Positions 1-39,300 of a DNA stretch of 64,000 nt are shown here, piece after piece. Where the stretch lies: positions 6,944,001-7,008,000 of the forward strand of contig CM082581.2 in NCBI GenBank assembly GCA_040954595.2. The letters run 5' to 3'. Each line of letters starts with the position of its first letter. Within the stretch, counting starts at the first letter, position 1. The translations under genes and the position numbers were made by a program. The notes below the pieces were generated by a model. The model made no database searches and had not been told where the DNA came from. It worked only from the letters and a program-made list of their open reading frames with translations. The stretch is from Balanoglossus misakiensis. Its lineage: Eukaryota; Hemichordata.

Positions 1-2035
1 CGAGCGTCACCGCCACCCACGTGTCACAGAGGTCTTTCTGGCGCATGGCGCGCGACCCGCCCCAGATCTTGTGGAAAATAAAGTGTAACAAAGAGCAAAG
101 ATGAAAAAGGGCATCGCTTTCAAATGTGGTCTTCTATGACGATATATGTGAACTATAGATGTTGTAACCACTATCGAACCGACCTATGACTTAATATTTT
201 TCTAAATTTAGCTCAACGTGGATACATGCGTGGTGAAATCAATGCATCCAGAGTGGGCGAGGAGTTTCCACGGTTCTTTTCTCTGGCGACTCAAATAGTA
301 AAATCGATGCGCACGCCTTCTCTCTCGGACGGGTGTTTCCCCCACACTACTACTTTCTTGTACATTCTGGAGCAACCGCGCAAAACTTGAAGGTATGGAT
401 GTCAAATATCTGGAGAAGTGTGAGAGGAATCGCGCCATTTGCCGATTTAAGTCGACCAAAACTACATGTTTATGAAAAATTATAGTTTCCGTACAAACCG
501 AAAGATCAGTCAGTTTGATCACAATCTGATTAAAATCAGATGTAGGGTACGACGACGTCTTTTACTTACGCGATACGGTATTCCTATGTTGTCGCCTCAC
601 ACTACACGTGGCCACGGTTACGTGTTCAAGATCACAAACACCGATGATCTTTGTTGTGACAGCGAATCTCGCGAGTTAATTAATGTGCTCACTTTTCTCG
701 TTCATTTTTAAGACGATCACAGCCAAAAGCAAAAAAAGATTGCTTGTATACACAGGTACATGCATGTACCACGGCGGGTAGATCTACAGTCCATGAAATA
801 GGACAGTTGGCTTACCGAGTCCCAAGTTGTTCCTCTGCATTATTTGATTTTTAAGGGCAAATATCTAAACTAGAAATCAAGTATATGTATTTTACAAACA
901 GCAAAATTTTCCTCTCAGAAAGTCAGCTCGTATAAACGACAGCCTGTGTAAACATTCAGCTGACAGATCGATACCATATAAGAATTATATGTATACAAAC
1001 ACGTTTTTTTCTTCTTTACCAATTATCTTACTGAAATGAACAAAAATGAATTTTTCGTCGCGTAGCTATGGCAATCATAGATAAAAAAAATGGCTGGAGG
1101 AAGTGACTCAGGATGTTATTTGAAAGATGAAGAAAACTGGAGAAGGCGGCGAAATACCGTCAAGATGTCAATGTCCTTCTGTTTGCAACCAAAATTACTG
1201 TCTTCTTCGCAGGGGGGCACACACCAGAGTCTGCAATACCCCAGCGAATCAATTATCACCTGCGTCCGGATGTTGTTGTTGTTGATTTTTTGTTGTTGCA
1301 TTTCTTGCGGGAGAATGTTTGCATCCGATGCTTTTCGTCGTGTCATAGATAAAGGACACAAGATCACAAACAGGATCCAGGGTTGACTGGGTGGGGGGGG
1401 GGGCTTGCTGTCGTAAGGGCTCCCGGGTCGTGCATGCATGCATGGAAACAAACCATTTTACATATTTGACGGTCTGTGTCATTCACAAGTTTCACGGATT
1501 CTCTGGAATTGAAGTGTCCAGATTCTTGCTGAGAAACACCGTGATCTGAACCGATGCCTGAGCCGGACCTTTGTTGGAAGCGCCCCGAGTGTACAACAAA
1601 GAATTAAAATGGTGTATTTTTGACTTGTACCATCTTTGAAAAACAAGCGATGGTCATGATCAGGGCCTCGGAGGAAACCCTATTACGTGTTACCTTTTTT
1701 ATTCGACCAGATTCTCACATTTTAATTGGTTTAATGACCTTGCCCAAAATCAAGTATACATGTAGGCCTACCAGTATCTGACAACGGAATCTGACGACGC
1801 ATCATGCATCACGGCGACAGACCGTCTTCGCCCCAGCCTAAAAAAAATCATTGAATATCCCATTACATTTGTGAGTATCTTAGATCTGTGTCCAGCGGGC
1901 GTATATTGTCACCTGGACAATACGTAGTTGACAGAGACTTCAAACACTTCGCTCCCCAGGAGATGTAAAACACCACAGATGCACGCAAAGCTATACATGT
2001 CGGAATTGTGCGCTTTCCACGTACGTGCGCACGAT

Positions 2036-2069
2036 CGTGACGCAAGCGCATTTATTTGCTTGCGTCACG
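2036..2069. repeat. Perfect 12-bp-arm hairpin
   Basis: The arms CGTGACGCAAGC (2036-2047) and GCTTGCGTCACG (2058-2069) are exact reverse complements, separated by a 10-nt loop. A CRE palindrome follows 20 nt downstream. No element family is recognised. Confidence 0.8.
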
Positions 2070-2088
2070 GATGCTCACATGCACGTCA

Positions 2089-2096
2089 TGACGTCA
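2089..2096. promoter_or_regulatory. Consensus CRE palindrome
   Basis: TGACGTCA is the full CREB/ATF consensus. It lies about 2.3 kb upstream of the GRK start codon. The match is exact, but whether it is used is unknown; isolated 8-mers also occur by chance. Confidence 0.35.
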
Positions 2097-2346
2097 TCCA
2101 CATGACATGATATTAGACAGTTATTAAAATTATTGCTCTTTTGGAACCCCAATTCTGAGGTTTTTTTAAATTTCATTTGCACAATATATATCTATTGCTG
2201 TCACATTCAAATTATATGAAAGACGCAAGTTATTTAGGTTTCCATGTTAATTCTTTTGAATCGAGTAGTCGTAAAGATGTCATCCAAAAGAAAGGTGTGG
2301 CTTTTTAAAACTCAGAGCTAATTCAGGGTTGATTGCATGGTGTGAT

Positions 2347-2640
2347 TGCGTGCGTGTGTTATGACATCAATCTGACGCTGGATTGGGGCTGCAGTGGGCA
2401 TGCCGAAAATTCCATCCAAAAACACCAATTCACACTCACATAGGGATTTTTCCATGCTGGTGACAAAAACAAATCTGGCGCCTCAGATTTCCTCCTTTTC
2501 ATTCTCACTTCGTGTGCCAGCGTGGAAAAATCTTTGTGTAGGCCAAGTGTGAATTGGTGTTTTTGGATGGAATTTCTAGTTCTGGCATGCACACAGCCTC
2601 TACGTCCGATTGATGTCATATTACGTGCATGAGCGCAAGT
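2347..2640. mobile_element. Foldback (long inverted repeat) MITE-like element
   Basis: The left part (about 2347-2461) and the reverse complement of the right part (about 2517-2640) can be aligned along most of their length. Shared blocks include TATGACATCAATC, GGCATGCC/GGCATGCA, ATTCCATCCAAAAACACCAA and GATTTTTCCA. The central spacer is about 55 bp. Divergence between the arms (several mismatches and small gaps) suggests an old insertion. There is no coding capacity; the 106-codon open frame across it is a by-product of the foldback. Family and target-site duplication were not identified. Confidence 0.75.
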
Positions 2641-4017
2641 GTGTGTAAGTGTTTGTAACAATGGTAACACCAAATGCATAGCTCTTGTAGAGATGAATTT
2701 ATTTCACAAACACGTACATATGGGAATTTTGCGTTCAGGTGTGTCCTCCACAGTGTTTTGTCGGGTAGTTTCGAAATTTGATTTTCAAATTTTGATACGA
2801 TTGGAATAACAGATGAAAAGGTGCCCGATTTCGCTTCTCGTTTATAATTAACGAATGCTTGTATCTTGCCACCCACAGAAAAAAATATAAAATAAGTGAG
2901 GCAAAGAAAACCTGGCTTGTGATCATTGCGTGTTTGGTGAATATTATTAAAACTTTAACGTTAAAAACGAAAAGAATAATTGGCCACCTTTCGTTCGCTT
3001 GGGTCTCTTTTTCCACCATAGTAGGGCGCGTTAAGTTTCCTTAGAAACTGTCCGCTTTTTGGATGGTAGGAAGTGTCTCTTTGCCGAGTGGTAGGGCGTG
3101 TCTCCTTTATATGTATCGATGGCTACGTCATCATAAACGTTTGCCTTCAAGCGACCTTGCTGTGTAGGATTCATATTCACACTCGTTGGTCTCGTCATAC
3201 CGATATGTAGGCCTAGTGAGTGATAAACCATGTCAGTTCGACTGAAAAGATGCATTTTTAGTCGATTTTACTAGTTACGACACAAGTGTGTGAGTGCCAG
3301 GTCTATTTCGGCAATTAAGACTTATATACCAATTAGGTGGTGACTAAGGTAACCATGGTTACAACAAAATGTGATCCAAGTAACCACTGTGCACCGCTCA
3401 CTGTGTGACTCATCGGCCATTAAAGCCCCAATAGCTACCACTTTTACCATACTTTATGAATAATTCAATCTTCTCCTTATCCTCAGTCGACAAATGACGC
3501 TATTTTGACTTTGTGGGGATTTTAATATCCATGCGCACAGACCACGATGCATGTTGTTCCGTATTCTTGCAATGGTCACTTGATACTTTAAACGGGTGTG
3601 ACACCCGTGTATTCTTTAACTTGTTGAAAACCCTTGGTGGAAAAACTGTGACCTTTGCGTGTCACTGATGTTTGTAAGGATTTGGATGCAGTTTATGGCA
3701 CACTTTTTTCTTGGTTTCGCAACTGAAACACGGGTGCAGGAGTCTTTACTTTTAGTGTTTGCGGGAAAAGCCAAGAAAACTGGGTGAATTTAGTGACGAT
3801 GATGAAGGATTCCCATCCCCGGAAACGAATGAGGGAAACCCATGAGCCCCATTGTAGCACTGTGACCGCCATGCATAATTCAAGGTTGAAATGTCTGGTG
3901 TATTATTACTTCCGACGCAGACAGAGCTTCCAAAACGTCCAATGAACATGTCAATTCGCCATAAAATGACCCAGAACTGAAAAAGATCCGGTCGACTGGT
4001 GTCAAAGGTGACGGCTA

Positions 4018-4025
4018 TGACGTCA
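4018..4025. promoter_or_regulatory. Consensus CRE about 0.4 kb upstream of the GRK start codon
   Basis: TGACGTCA is an exact CREB/ATF palindrome 408 bp before the GRK ATG, in the likely proximal promoter or 5' UTR zone. A cAMP-responsive element ahead of a gene that dampens GPCR signalling would make a feedback loop, but this is inference from one 8-bp match. Confidence 0.4.
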
Positions 4026-4432
4026 CGCTGTCCATAATCCCATTCCAATCGATTGTGGATCTCTCTCTCCGTCGCCTGAACTCAAGAAACCGTGTTGTGT
4101 CTGCCTATTTGTTTCAATTGGATTAAACCCATATGCTGGTCGCGATAAGAATTTCTGCGAACGACTGACATTTGCCTCCCTCTGAATCGAGGAAATTGTG
4201 AACGACAAGGCTGCATTATTCCAGCTCTGTGCAAATCCAAACGTCGACGAGCTGACCATCCCTACGCCGGTAAATGGTAGTTCCCATCAGGGCTTCGTAC
4301 GCTACAGCCATCTTTATTCGGCAGCCGAGCTTGTGCATGATAGGCAAGCTAGCTTACCACACCCTCAAAATCGCTCGATTTTAGGGTTGGATAAAGGCCC
4401 GCAGGAGCCTCACGACCGCCGACAGTGAACTT

Positions 4433-30944
<26,512 letters not shown>

Positions 30945-32148
30945 TGCTGAATGTGCAGCAGAGCTTGCTACCTCCTGTAATGTGTCACTAGTTTGGTGAA
31001 GAAGTCAAACAGTATGGCTGTGTTGCAAAGCATGATGGGAAGACTGGTGAGAAGCGGCCATTTTAGACAGCAGCAGCAGCCATGTTTGAAAAGACCGACC
31101 AGTCGAGTAATGAGTTTTTTTCAGCCCCCCTATGGAAACTGCGTCAAATTTTTGTGATAGTAGGCCATTTTAAAAACGTGGACCAGTTATCTTTAGGGTA
31201 ACACGCAACCGATCTTTCTAGTTAGTGTTGCAAAGCTGTTCAAAAAGACAAAAAAAAAGGTTAAAAAAAAATAAAAATATACAGAGAGAAAAGATGAGAA
31301 TGTTATATTTTAAGAACTGATCCAACAAAAATGTTGCTAGTGTTATGATAGTGTTCTCATTCAGATTTTATTTTGATTTTCTTTAAAGTATTATATACAA
31401 TTACGATGTTGGCTTAAGGAATGCATCTGTGCTGACTTAAAGCATAGGGACTTTGTCTCTTTTATTTTATTTATCTCACATTGTCAAATGTAAGATTGTG
31501 TAGGGGAGAAAGAGAGTGTGTGAGAGAGAGAGTGAGAAAATCGTCGTATTCTTTAGGGTGGTCATTTTACTGCGAGGACCGGTAAATTTCCGTCAAAAGC
31601 TCATGTCCAGGGAACCTAGATGCATTTGATGTATTTCAGAGAGTATCAAACAACAAAAAATAATTTTAAGTGAAGAAAAAAAAAACACAAAAAAATCTAT
31701 GAAATATTTAAAGAAGTTATTTATGTATTTCTGTATGTCATGCACATGACAAGTTTGGTATAAATTATTACTGTCAACACATACACCTTCAGTGAATTTC
31801 TAGAAAGCAAATGTTATAAAATTTAAGAAAATAGGAATTTTTTCTCATAGATGTCTACTTGTCCGGAATACGAGTGATTTCGTACTCAACACCTTTTAGT
31901 GTCCATGAATTTTGTCAAACAGTGGAATATTATTCCGCTTCGTGATCGTCTCGTGTTTAGGTTATTTTTTCAGATTTTTTGATCCCACACACAGATAATG
32001 CCCTCACCACCATCTATGTAGACTTTTAACAGAATAACTCGTGTAGAATACTATTTTATGTACACAGCGGAAATTACACTGGATGTGACTTTTGATAACG
32101 ACTTGAGTTTGGAACATTATCGTTTCTTTTGTTTCTCACTGTTCATTC

Positions 32149-32235
32149 ACCCTTTCACCCCCAGTTCCCTCTTTAGAGGTCCAGCCTTACTTTAGAAAAC
32201 AATGGGTTTGGACTGGACCATGGTGGTGAAAGGGT
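32149..32235 (-). mobile_element. Short TIR element, family A, full-length copy
   Basis: About 87 bp bounded by ACCCTTTCACCCCCAG and GGTGGTGAAAGGGTT, which form imperfect terminal inverted repeats. The interior carries CCCTCTTTAGAGGTCC, AAAACAATGGGTTTGGA and CTGGACCATGG. On the minus strand it reads like the copies at 9303 and 23495. Confidence 0.75.
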
Positions 32236-32399
32236 TGTCACGACGTAATGTTGTTAGATTTTTTGAAAGAGTGCGCAGCATATTGGTATGCTATCAGAAC
32301 ATGTTGGCTAACGTGTTTATTACTGCAAGTATAGAGTCATTAGCATGTATTCAGCCTATCACACACAGATCTACATTGTATGTATGCCCATGGATGGGG

Positions 32400-32422
32400 A
32401 CACACACACACACACACACACA
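32400..32422. repeat. (CA)11 microsatellite
   Basis: Uninterrupted CA dinucleotides followed by AAACAAACA. Confidence 0.95.
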
Positions 32423-32825
32423 AACAAACACAGGCCACAGCACTATCACAGTTGCTTTTTTCAAGTTTCTTTGTAGGAAATACATCTCTCAGATTTGTTT
32501 TCTCTAATCACCTCAAAACTCAGTCCACAGAAACTGTGATACGTACCCATAAAATTTACATATAATACCGGCCTACAACGGCTTGTTATGATAACGCTGT
32601 CTTTAGTGTATTTTACCGTTATTCATTTGTTCATTCATCCATTCTGAAAAATTTGTTTGTATTTAAAGGAAAAGAAAAGAAAAAAACATTTGATTTGAAT
32701 GTTACCGGTGGTTTTGATTGCAACGGCAGGTACCGTGACATTGTATGGTCTTTTCTTTCACAAATGTGTGCTTTTTGACGGGTGGCAGATAGACCAGTAA
32801 GAACTCCCAGTACTGTGCATATTTG

Positions 32826-32917
32826 AACCCTTTCACGGTGACCATGGATCGGTCAAAATTCATTGTTTTCCATGATAAAGTTGGACTTCTACAGAGGGAA
32901 AGAGGGTGAATGGGTTT
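32826..32917 (+). mobile_element. Short TIR element, family A, full-length diverged copy
   Basis: AACCCTTTCACGGTGACCATGG at the left and GAGGGTGAATGGGTTT at the right. The interior shares CATTGTTTTCCATGATAAAG and TTGGACTTCTACAGAGGGAA with the other copies. It lies only 590 bp from the copy at 32149 and in opposite orientation. Confidence 0.75.
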
Positions 32918-35900
32918 AAGACGTTTCAGATAGTGAATTTGCTGAAAGAACAATGCACGTAAAACATACGTATTTTCCATCAGTGAACAAACATCAACAC
33001 TGAAGACCATGGAAAAAGGAACAGTTTTGAAAAAAAACAATTTTTCTGGAGTTTGAATGCGGACCTCGCCAACTACTTTAATCAGCGTTCCTACTATTAA
33101 GTCTGGGTATATGCCGTGGCATAGCAGTATTATTGCAAGTTTTGCAGAAATTTACGTTTTTGTAAACTACAACCCGACTTTCTGATCCTTGAGTACAGTT
33201 CTGGGCTGGCGGGTGTACCTGACCAAGGTGCCAATGGAAGTGTTTATCTGCCAGTCACTGGAGTATGTGTTAGAACAGTTAGTTATGTTACAATACTGTG
33301 TCTGAACCACCCCCCGCACATTGCACAAGAAAAGACTACACAGCCACAACAGCTCATCATAGCAGCACAATTGGCAGCTAGCTCAATACATTCATGTTTC
33401 AACTCCCAGAGTATTAAGTAGACAAACCTGACAACTCGGCATGCGATAACAGTTCACAGACAATAAAAACAGAAAAAAAAGATTTTACAGATGAACTGTG
33501 TGTGTTAGTGTTTGTGTAGTGATAGCCAGTACATCTTGCCTCTGCTTTGCCAACCTATTGCCCAACTTTTGTATGTACATATATAACATAATATTATATA
33601 TATTTAAAAAAGCTCAAGATCTCAAACACGATAGAAAAATCAACAGCATTGGCCCAAATTCTCTTCTCTAAGCTTTGTGTACTGATTAGAACCATACTTA
33701 CACTCCCAGCACTGCCATTGTTGTCATGTTTCCAAAAAAGATTAAAAACAAAAAGCAAAAAAAAAAAAACCTGGTATTTTTAACATTTTGATGAGTCTTT
33801 AACTATTTCAATTGCTAAGAAATATCTCACCCTTCACAATGTATTTTTTATTTCAACATCCCATTGTCGTGTTGACTAGTTACTAGATCTAAAAAGGTAT
33901 CTTACATATAAACTGAAATCAAGTCTTTCACATTTTTACTTAAAAAAATACCCAGAACATTTCTCAAGTTGTGAATTTGTCGTTTCTCTGGTCACTCTGC
34001 TCATCTGTGCACTTGTTACGGCGTTCGCCATTGGTCAATCATTCGTCAACTCGCTAACTGAGATGTATATTTTGTAGCATAGTAACCGATCCCCATGTGC
34101 AGATCATGTGACGATTTCATGTGGTGGTCCCAGAACCCAACCCAGTCTGTGCAAACTGTGCGAGTCATGTGACCTTCTCTTGAAAGGAGGGGAACAAACA
34201 TTCATTGGCCATGCCAGGTGTAATGTTCGCTGCTATGCTAATTAATTATCCATGCTTTCAGGTCAGTGGTTGATACCAGAGCTGTATTATGCTCTCCAAA
34301 TATTCTGAGTGAGGATGACATTTTCTGAGCAAATTGTCAAGGGTGGTGGGAAGTCACGTGGCAGGGGTTAAATGTGTAAGGGCTTGGGTTCCAGGAACAT
34401 CTGAGAGAACACTCATGTGTATAGGGAAGCAGTTTTAATTGAATGTTATTGAGGAGAAAGATTGTTAAACAGATTTATACCAATGCGAAGCTCATTTTGA
34501 ATGTGGTAGGGTAATGTTAGGGTAATATACTGTCAGAGAGACTAGAAGTACAAGTAACAGTTTGCAAATATTATACATTTTTTTAGAAAGTTATCCTGAA
34601 TAAGAGACTGAAGAGACTGTGTACAGCCTAGTTCACAAATTGCTCTGTAGACTTTACCCCTACCCTTTTCTGTTGTACGAGGGGACTGTTCCATAGGAGA
34701 AGGGAGAGGGGAGTTCTTGTGATGGGGGTTTGTTAAAGTGCTCTTTAAAGGCACTTGTGCAACTGTTTCATACATGCATCACGTTGTTAATCTCTGTAGG
34801 AAATTGCCGTGCACATTCTGGATATCTTGAAAAAAAAGTTTTGTGTAAGGATTGAAGTCTTGTTCTGAAGTCTCAATTAAGCAGTTGTGGATTTGGCATG
34901 ATAGGGCTGAGGAAATTATTCAACATTAATACTGACTTGGTTGTTTCTGACAACCCATTCACATTGGGAGTTTTCTAAAACGTGTCAAAAATGGTTTTAT
35001 AAAAGTTGTCATGGGGGATTGGATCTTCATGACCTCTGATGGAAACAATTTGGAATCAGAGTATTAGATGGGCCTGTTTATCTGCTAAAGGTCACAAGGT
35101 CAAGAATCTTTCTGTGATTCCAAAGTATGGTAATTTTTTTGAGGCATTTCATGGACATTGTTTTTAGAGAATTTGTTGTGTGTGCAGTTTCTGACAATTA
35201 CTTGTTCTGGCTGATAGACAGTTGTGACAGAGGCCAGTCTACTATTGTCCCCCCTTCAAAACTCCCTGTTCCCCAGTACAGAGGTCCGCTATCCGCCATT
35301 GAGAACATTTAGATTTGGAGCAAACCATGTCGCTGAATGGGGGAGAAAGGTTCAGGCAAGATACGATTTGGAGGAATGTTTGAAATTCATCGTAGGCATG
35401 TGGAAGATAGGAAAGTTGCATTGCAGAGTTTTGTGTATAAGACTAAAACATGCGCACATCTCTAACTTGCAAACTGAAGTGTGTAAGGTATTAAAGAGCA
35501 CAAATGGCTGTGTGTCACCCAGGCCTTACAAGTGTAGTCTTGTAAAATTAATAGAAGGTTGTCATAAGGCAGAATCAAATTACGTTATTTTTTGCTTTAT
35601 TGTGATTTTAGAATTCAATTTTCAAGGTTTAGATTTCAGGCTATCTCTTTACATCTCAGAACGTTTCTTTGTGAAGATTTTTGGCAGATCGACTCTTGTA
35701 TGTAAATATTAGATGTAGAGGCTTCTATGACTGTACCATCAAGGCTCTAGTGCTTTATTATTTTTTTTATAGTGCTAAGACTCCAGACTGATTGTCAATG
35801 TCATTTTCATCAACTGTGTGTCATTATGTTGTCATAGCTTCACCTTACTACAAAATTCAAACTAAAGTTTTCAAAAGATATTTTTGCCAGGTGACTGAAT

Positions 35901-36339
35901 TAATGTACAAAATTTTTATTTTATGGTGCTTCTGTTTATTTTTTCCAACATTCTCATAATCAGTAAACTGCCATCATGGATAATTTAAGAATTATATATA
36001 TAATATATAATACAAATTAGTGTTGCCTCGTTTGAGAAGTACAGAAAAAAAAAAGAACTGAGATTCAGGAGATGCGCGTTCTCTGTGTATGTAGGATTTT
36101 TTTTAGCAAACTGCTTAGGGTTGTATCTGGAACTGCTGTGACAAGGGTATCTATCTACTCATTTCTTGTGTAGTGTTATGTATGTTTTAATATTCATGTG
36201 TGGATCATCAACTTGTATGTACAGTCATCTGTAACTACCTTATACTGACCTTAAATCTTCATTAAAGATATCCCCTCCCCCCTACAATCCCCCCTATCCA
36301 TAGTAGCCATACCATTCCACATTATCCACACAACACGTC

Positions 36340-36395
36340 CACACACACACACACGCACGCATGCAGACACACAGACACTCTCAGAGTTCAACACA
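36340..36395. repeat. CA-rich simple repeat
   Basis: ACACACACACACAC at about 36341-36354, followed by CACGCACGCATGCAGACACACAGACAC, an imperfect (CA)n tract. Confidence 0.85.
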
Positions 36396-39300
36396 CACGT
36401 GTACGTAGTCACTTTAAAAAAATGCTATTTTAACTGTTTTGCGATGACAATCTCAGACAGTGTTCAGTTTTTTCCCTGTATCTGTGGAACACCGATTCAA
36501 AATACAATAAAATTTCATGTACCTAAGATGAGGATTGCATTGTGGTCCATTTTTTTTTCTCCACACAAGGTAGTAGGAGATTGACTGATGGTACATGGTA
36601 TTGTGAGTGTTCATGCTTGTGTTCATAGGGTAGTGTGATAAAACTAACACGGGATGGGAGTGTTTGTTCATCTTAGTGGCTGTGGATAATTAAACAAAAT
36701 ACTGATATAGTTTGACCCCCTCCCCCTAATGTTTTAATCCTCCATATAAATGAAGTGTGTCTTAAAACCTTGAGATGTCTTTATTAAACAGGTATCCTCA
36801 TTTCAGTCAAGTGAAAGTTTATTCAATTGTAACTTGGTTTGATAAATCTCTCCATAATAAAGAGGTGCTGGTTAGGATTGGTGGTTCTGACAAATGTGCA
36901 GATACACATGACCTTTGACCCCAATTCAGGGCAACTTCTGCATGTTACAGTACTGTTATACTCAGTCCTACACCCAAACTTCCAATATACCCTGGGGAAA
37001 CCCTGGGAAATGTTGTATGCACTAAAAGTCCATCCACTAACAGTTTATCATCGCAAAATTTCTATGGATGAGGTCCAGTTTAATAGACTAATCATTCTTC
37101 AATAAATTTATTGGGTCCCTACACCATGCACGTCACTGTTGAAAAAGATGGAAGATCTCCATTGGTTGGCCCAAACCACCAGGGGATTTCTCACATAGCT
37201 TTGGTCATTTTCAGTCATTTGTCATCTCACTCGTCAAACAGATGCACAACAGGTGCACAGAATGCTATCACCCAATAAGAACTGGATGTTGCCATGAAGT
37301 CGATGATACACTGTGATTGATTGGGTAATAGCCTAGAAAAATGCTGAAACTGACTGCTTTTTACCAGCACTTGTCTGGTCTTTTAGAAACACATAGCATA
37401 CAGGCATAAATGCACATTTAACATGGCGATGTAGCATAATAGTAAACCAATAAATTATGATCAGGCCAGTTTAGAGGACATTGTGAACACCAGAAATTTG
37501 GCATATTTCCGCTGCTCTGACCTGATACCGTGCAGGCGGTAGAACACCTTCCAAAAGCTGAGACAGATTTCAAGTTATACTGCCCCCACACTGCTGTGAA
37601 GTGAGCCCTGTCGTGTCTCCATGTTCATCTATATGTACCTGTATATACATGTACCCTCTCCATGAGGAACACCGTACAAGGAAACAGTTAATGCTGTAAC
37701 TTGTCGCTGTGTTTTCAGTATTTTTGTTTTGTGCATCTCCTGCAGTTTCTTGTTCAAATTCCTGAAACATCATGTAACGCCCAGTATTTACCTTATCAGT
37801 ACAATATATATTGTATATATATAGTCAGCAAAATTTGAACTCAAGTCTGGACTAGAATTCATTTGTCAATAATAACAATGGCCGTTACACACATCCAGGC
37901 TATGTTGACAAGTGGAAATACCAGGTAGAGCAAGAAATTGCATTTGATACACAGAACATAAACATAAAATTACAGTTACAGCCCATATGTCCCCTTTAAA
38001 ATCAATTTAGCAAAAAAGTCATGCCACAAAAAGCACAGATCAATGGTACACTGTACAAGACTCCAGCTTGCATGACGAACAATTTTTTTATGCCTTTCTC
38101 AAGAGCAAGAAAAGAACTTTTAAAGACAGCAACTTTTCAAACTTTAAACCTTTTATTACACAAAACAATACCTGCTACACAATGTTGCTCATATGACCTT
38201 TGGTGACAGTACATTTCTATATTTTTTTCTTGTTGGGATTTTTAAATTATTTACAAATCGAAAATATTCATATCTGATGTCATGCAATCGGGGGGAGGGG
38301 AAGCACTGAAGAATTTCACCGTCTATTCTTATAAATGGCCAAAGTTAAATCAATCAAACTATGAGTTTACAAGCCACAAGTTTCGTCAAAATGGGACGTT
38401 TGATCGCGTCAAAACATCAGTAACGTCATCTCTCGACTGTACATGTTGTACATCTAAATCAATTCTCAATATTTCTTCAGTAACTTCCTAAAACGAAGCT
38501 CCACTGTGAATCTGCAAGAATGCAAATGATTTTTCGGTGTCTATGTTTGGAAACATGTTCTCTGACAGAATTGGAACACGCTGTACCGTGTACTGGTACT
38601 AAACTTACAAACTGGACTTGGAAAATAAATCTCCAAAACGGGTAATTGAGAAGTCAAAAGTACGGCTATGAGCAAGAGACGCGTTTCTAGAGAAAAGTCC
38701 CAAACGTGCAATGAAAAGTAATGTTCCGATAAAACAAAAATGTTCATAAATCACCACGTTTATTAAGGGACCTTGGATAATTAAAACATGCACACAACAA
38801 CTCTGAAAGTTTTAAGTGTGAATGTGTGGCAGTGAATTCTTTCATCTTTGACATACCGCTACTTGAACTCAAAAAGTTAAATAATGAAACAGCAAATCCA
38901 TTTCAAGTTGCCAAATTTACTGGCTATAAAATGTAATGACAGTATTTCCTTGTAGTATATGTACTATACACACATATTCTGGCTGGGAACTCTTGAAAAT
39001 TTGGCATTAGAACAATTGAAATACAGCTTCACCCCTACCTCCTTAATGATCAAATTCTGTACTAGTACATGCATGTTATAATTATCCATGGCCCCTAAAA
39101 CTTGTCACTTTCTCCCAGACTTTTTTTGTAATTTATACATGTCATATACACCGGTCAGATAACAGCTGTGGGGGCTTGGATCTGTACCAACTAGGACTAG
39201 TTCTACAAGGTCAATGTAACCTTGAGCCAAATGCTCCCAAGACATGACAAATTTGATAGACTTCACTGAATTGAGCATATAATGGGGGATGCCATATTTG

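Larger units (their letters stand above)
1..4432. other. Region upstream of the GRK gene; no gene established
   Basis: No complete gene is recognised in this stretch. Its first 75 bases are unusually GC-rich and may be the edge of a neighbouring exon (see findings). The rest holds a short poly-G tract near 1391-1402, a perfect hairpin at 2036-2069, a CRE at 2089-2096, a long inverted repeat near 2347-2640 and a second CRE at 4018-4025. The GRK 5' UTR and promoter must lie at the right end, probably within the somewhat CpG-richer 3750-4432, but no TATA box or start site can be placed from sequence alone. Small open frames here show no recognisable protein similarity. Confidence 0.6.

Noticed and set aside
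4198-4428. Open frame ending 4 bp before the GRK start codon (possible uORF)
   Set aside because: Its apparent start is GTG, not ATG, so it is unlikely to be a eukaryotic uORF.
35224-35712. 162-codon open frame, plus strand, the longest in the window
   Set aside because: Lies in the probable GRK 3' UTR or spacer. Its translation has no domain pattern and unremarkable codon use.
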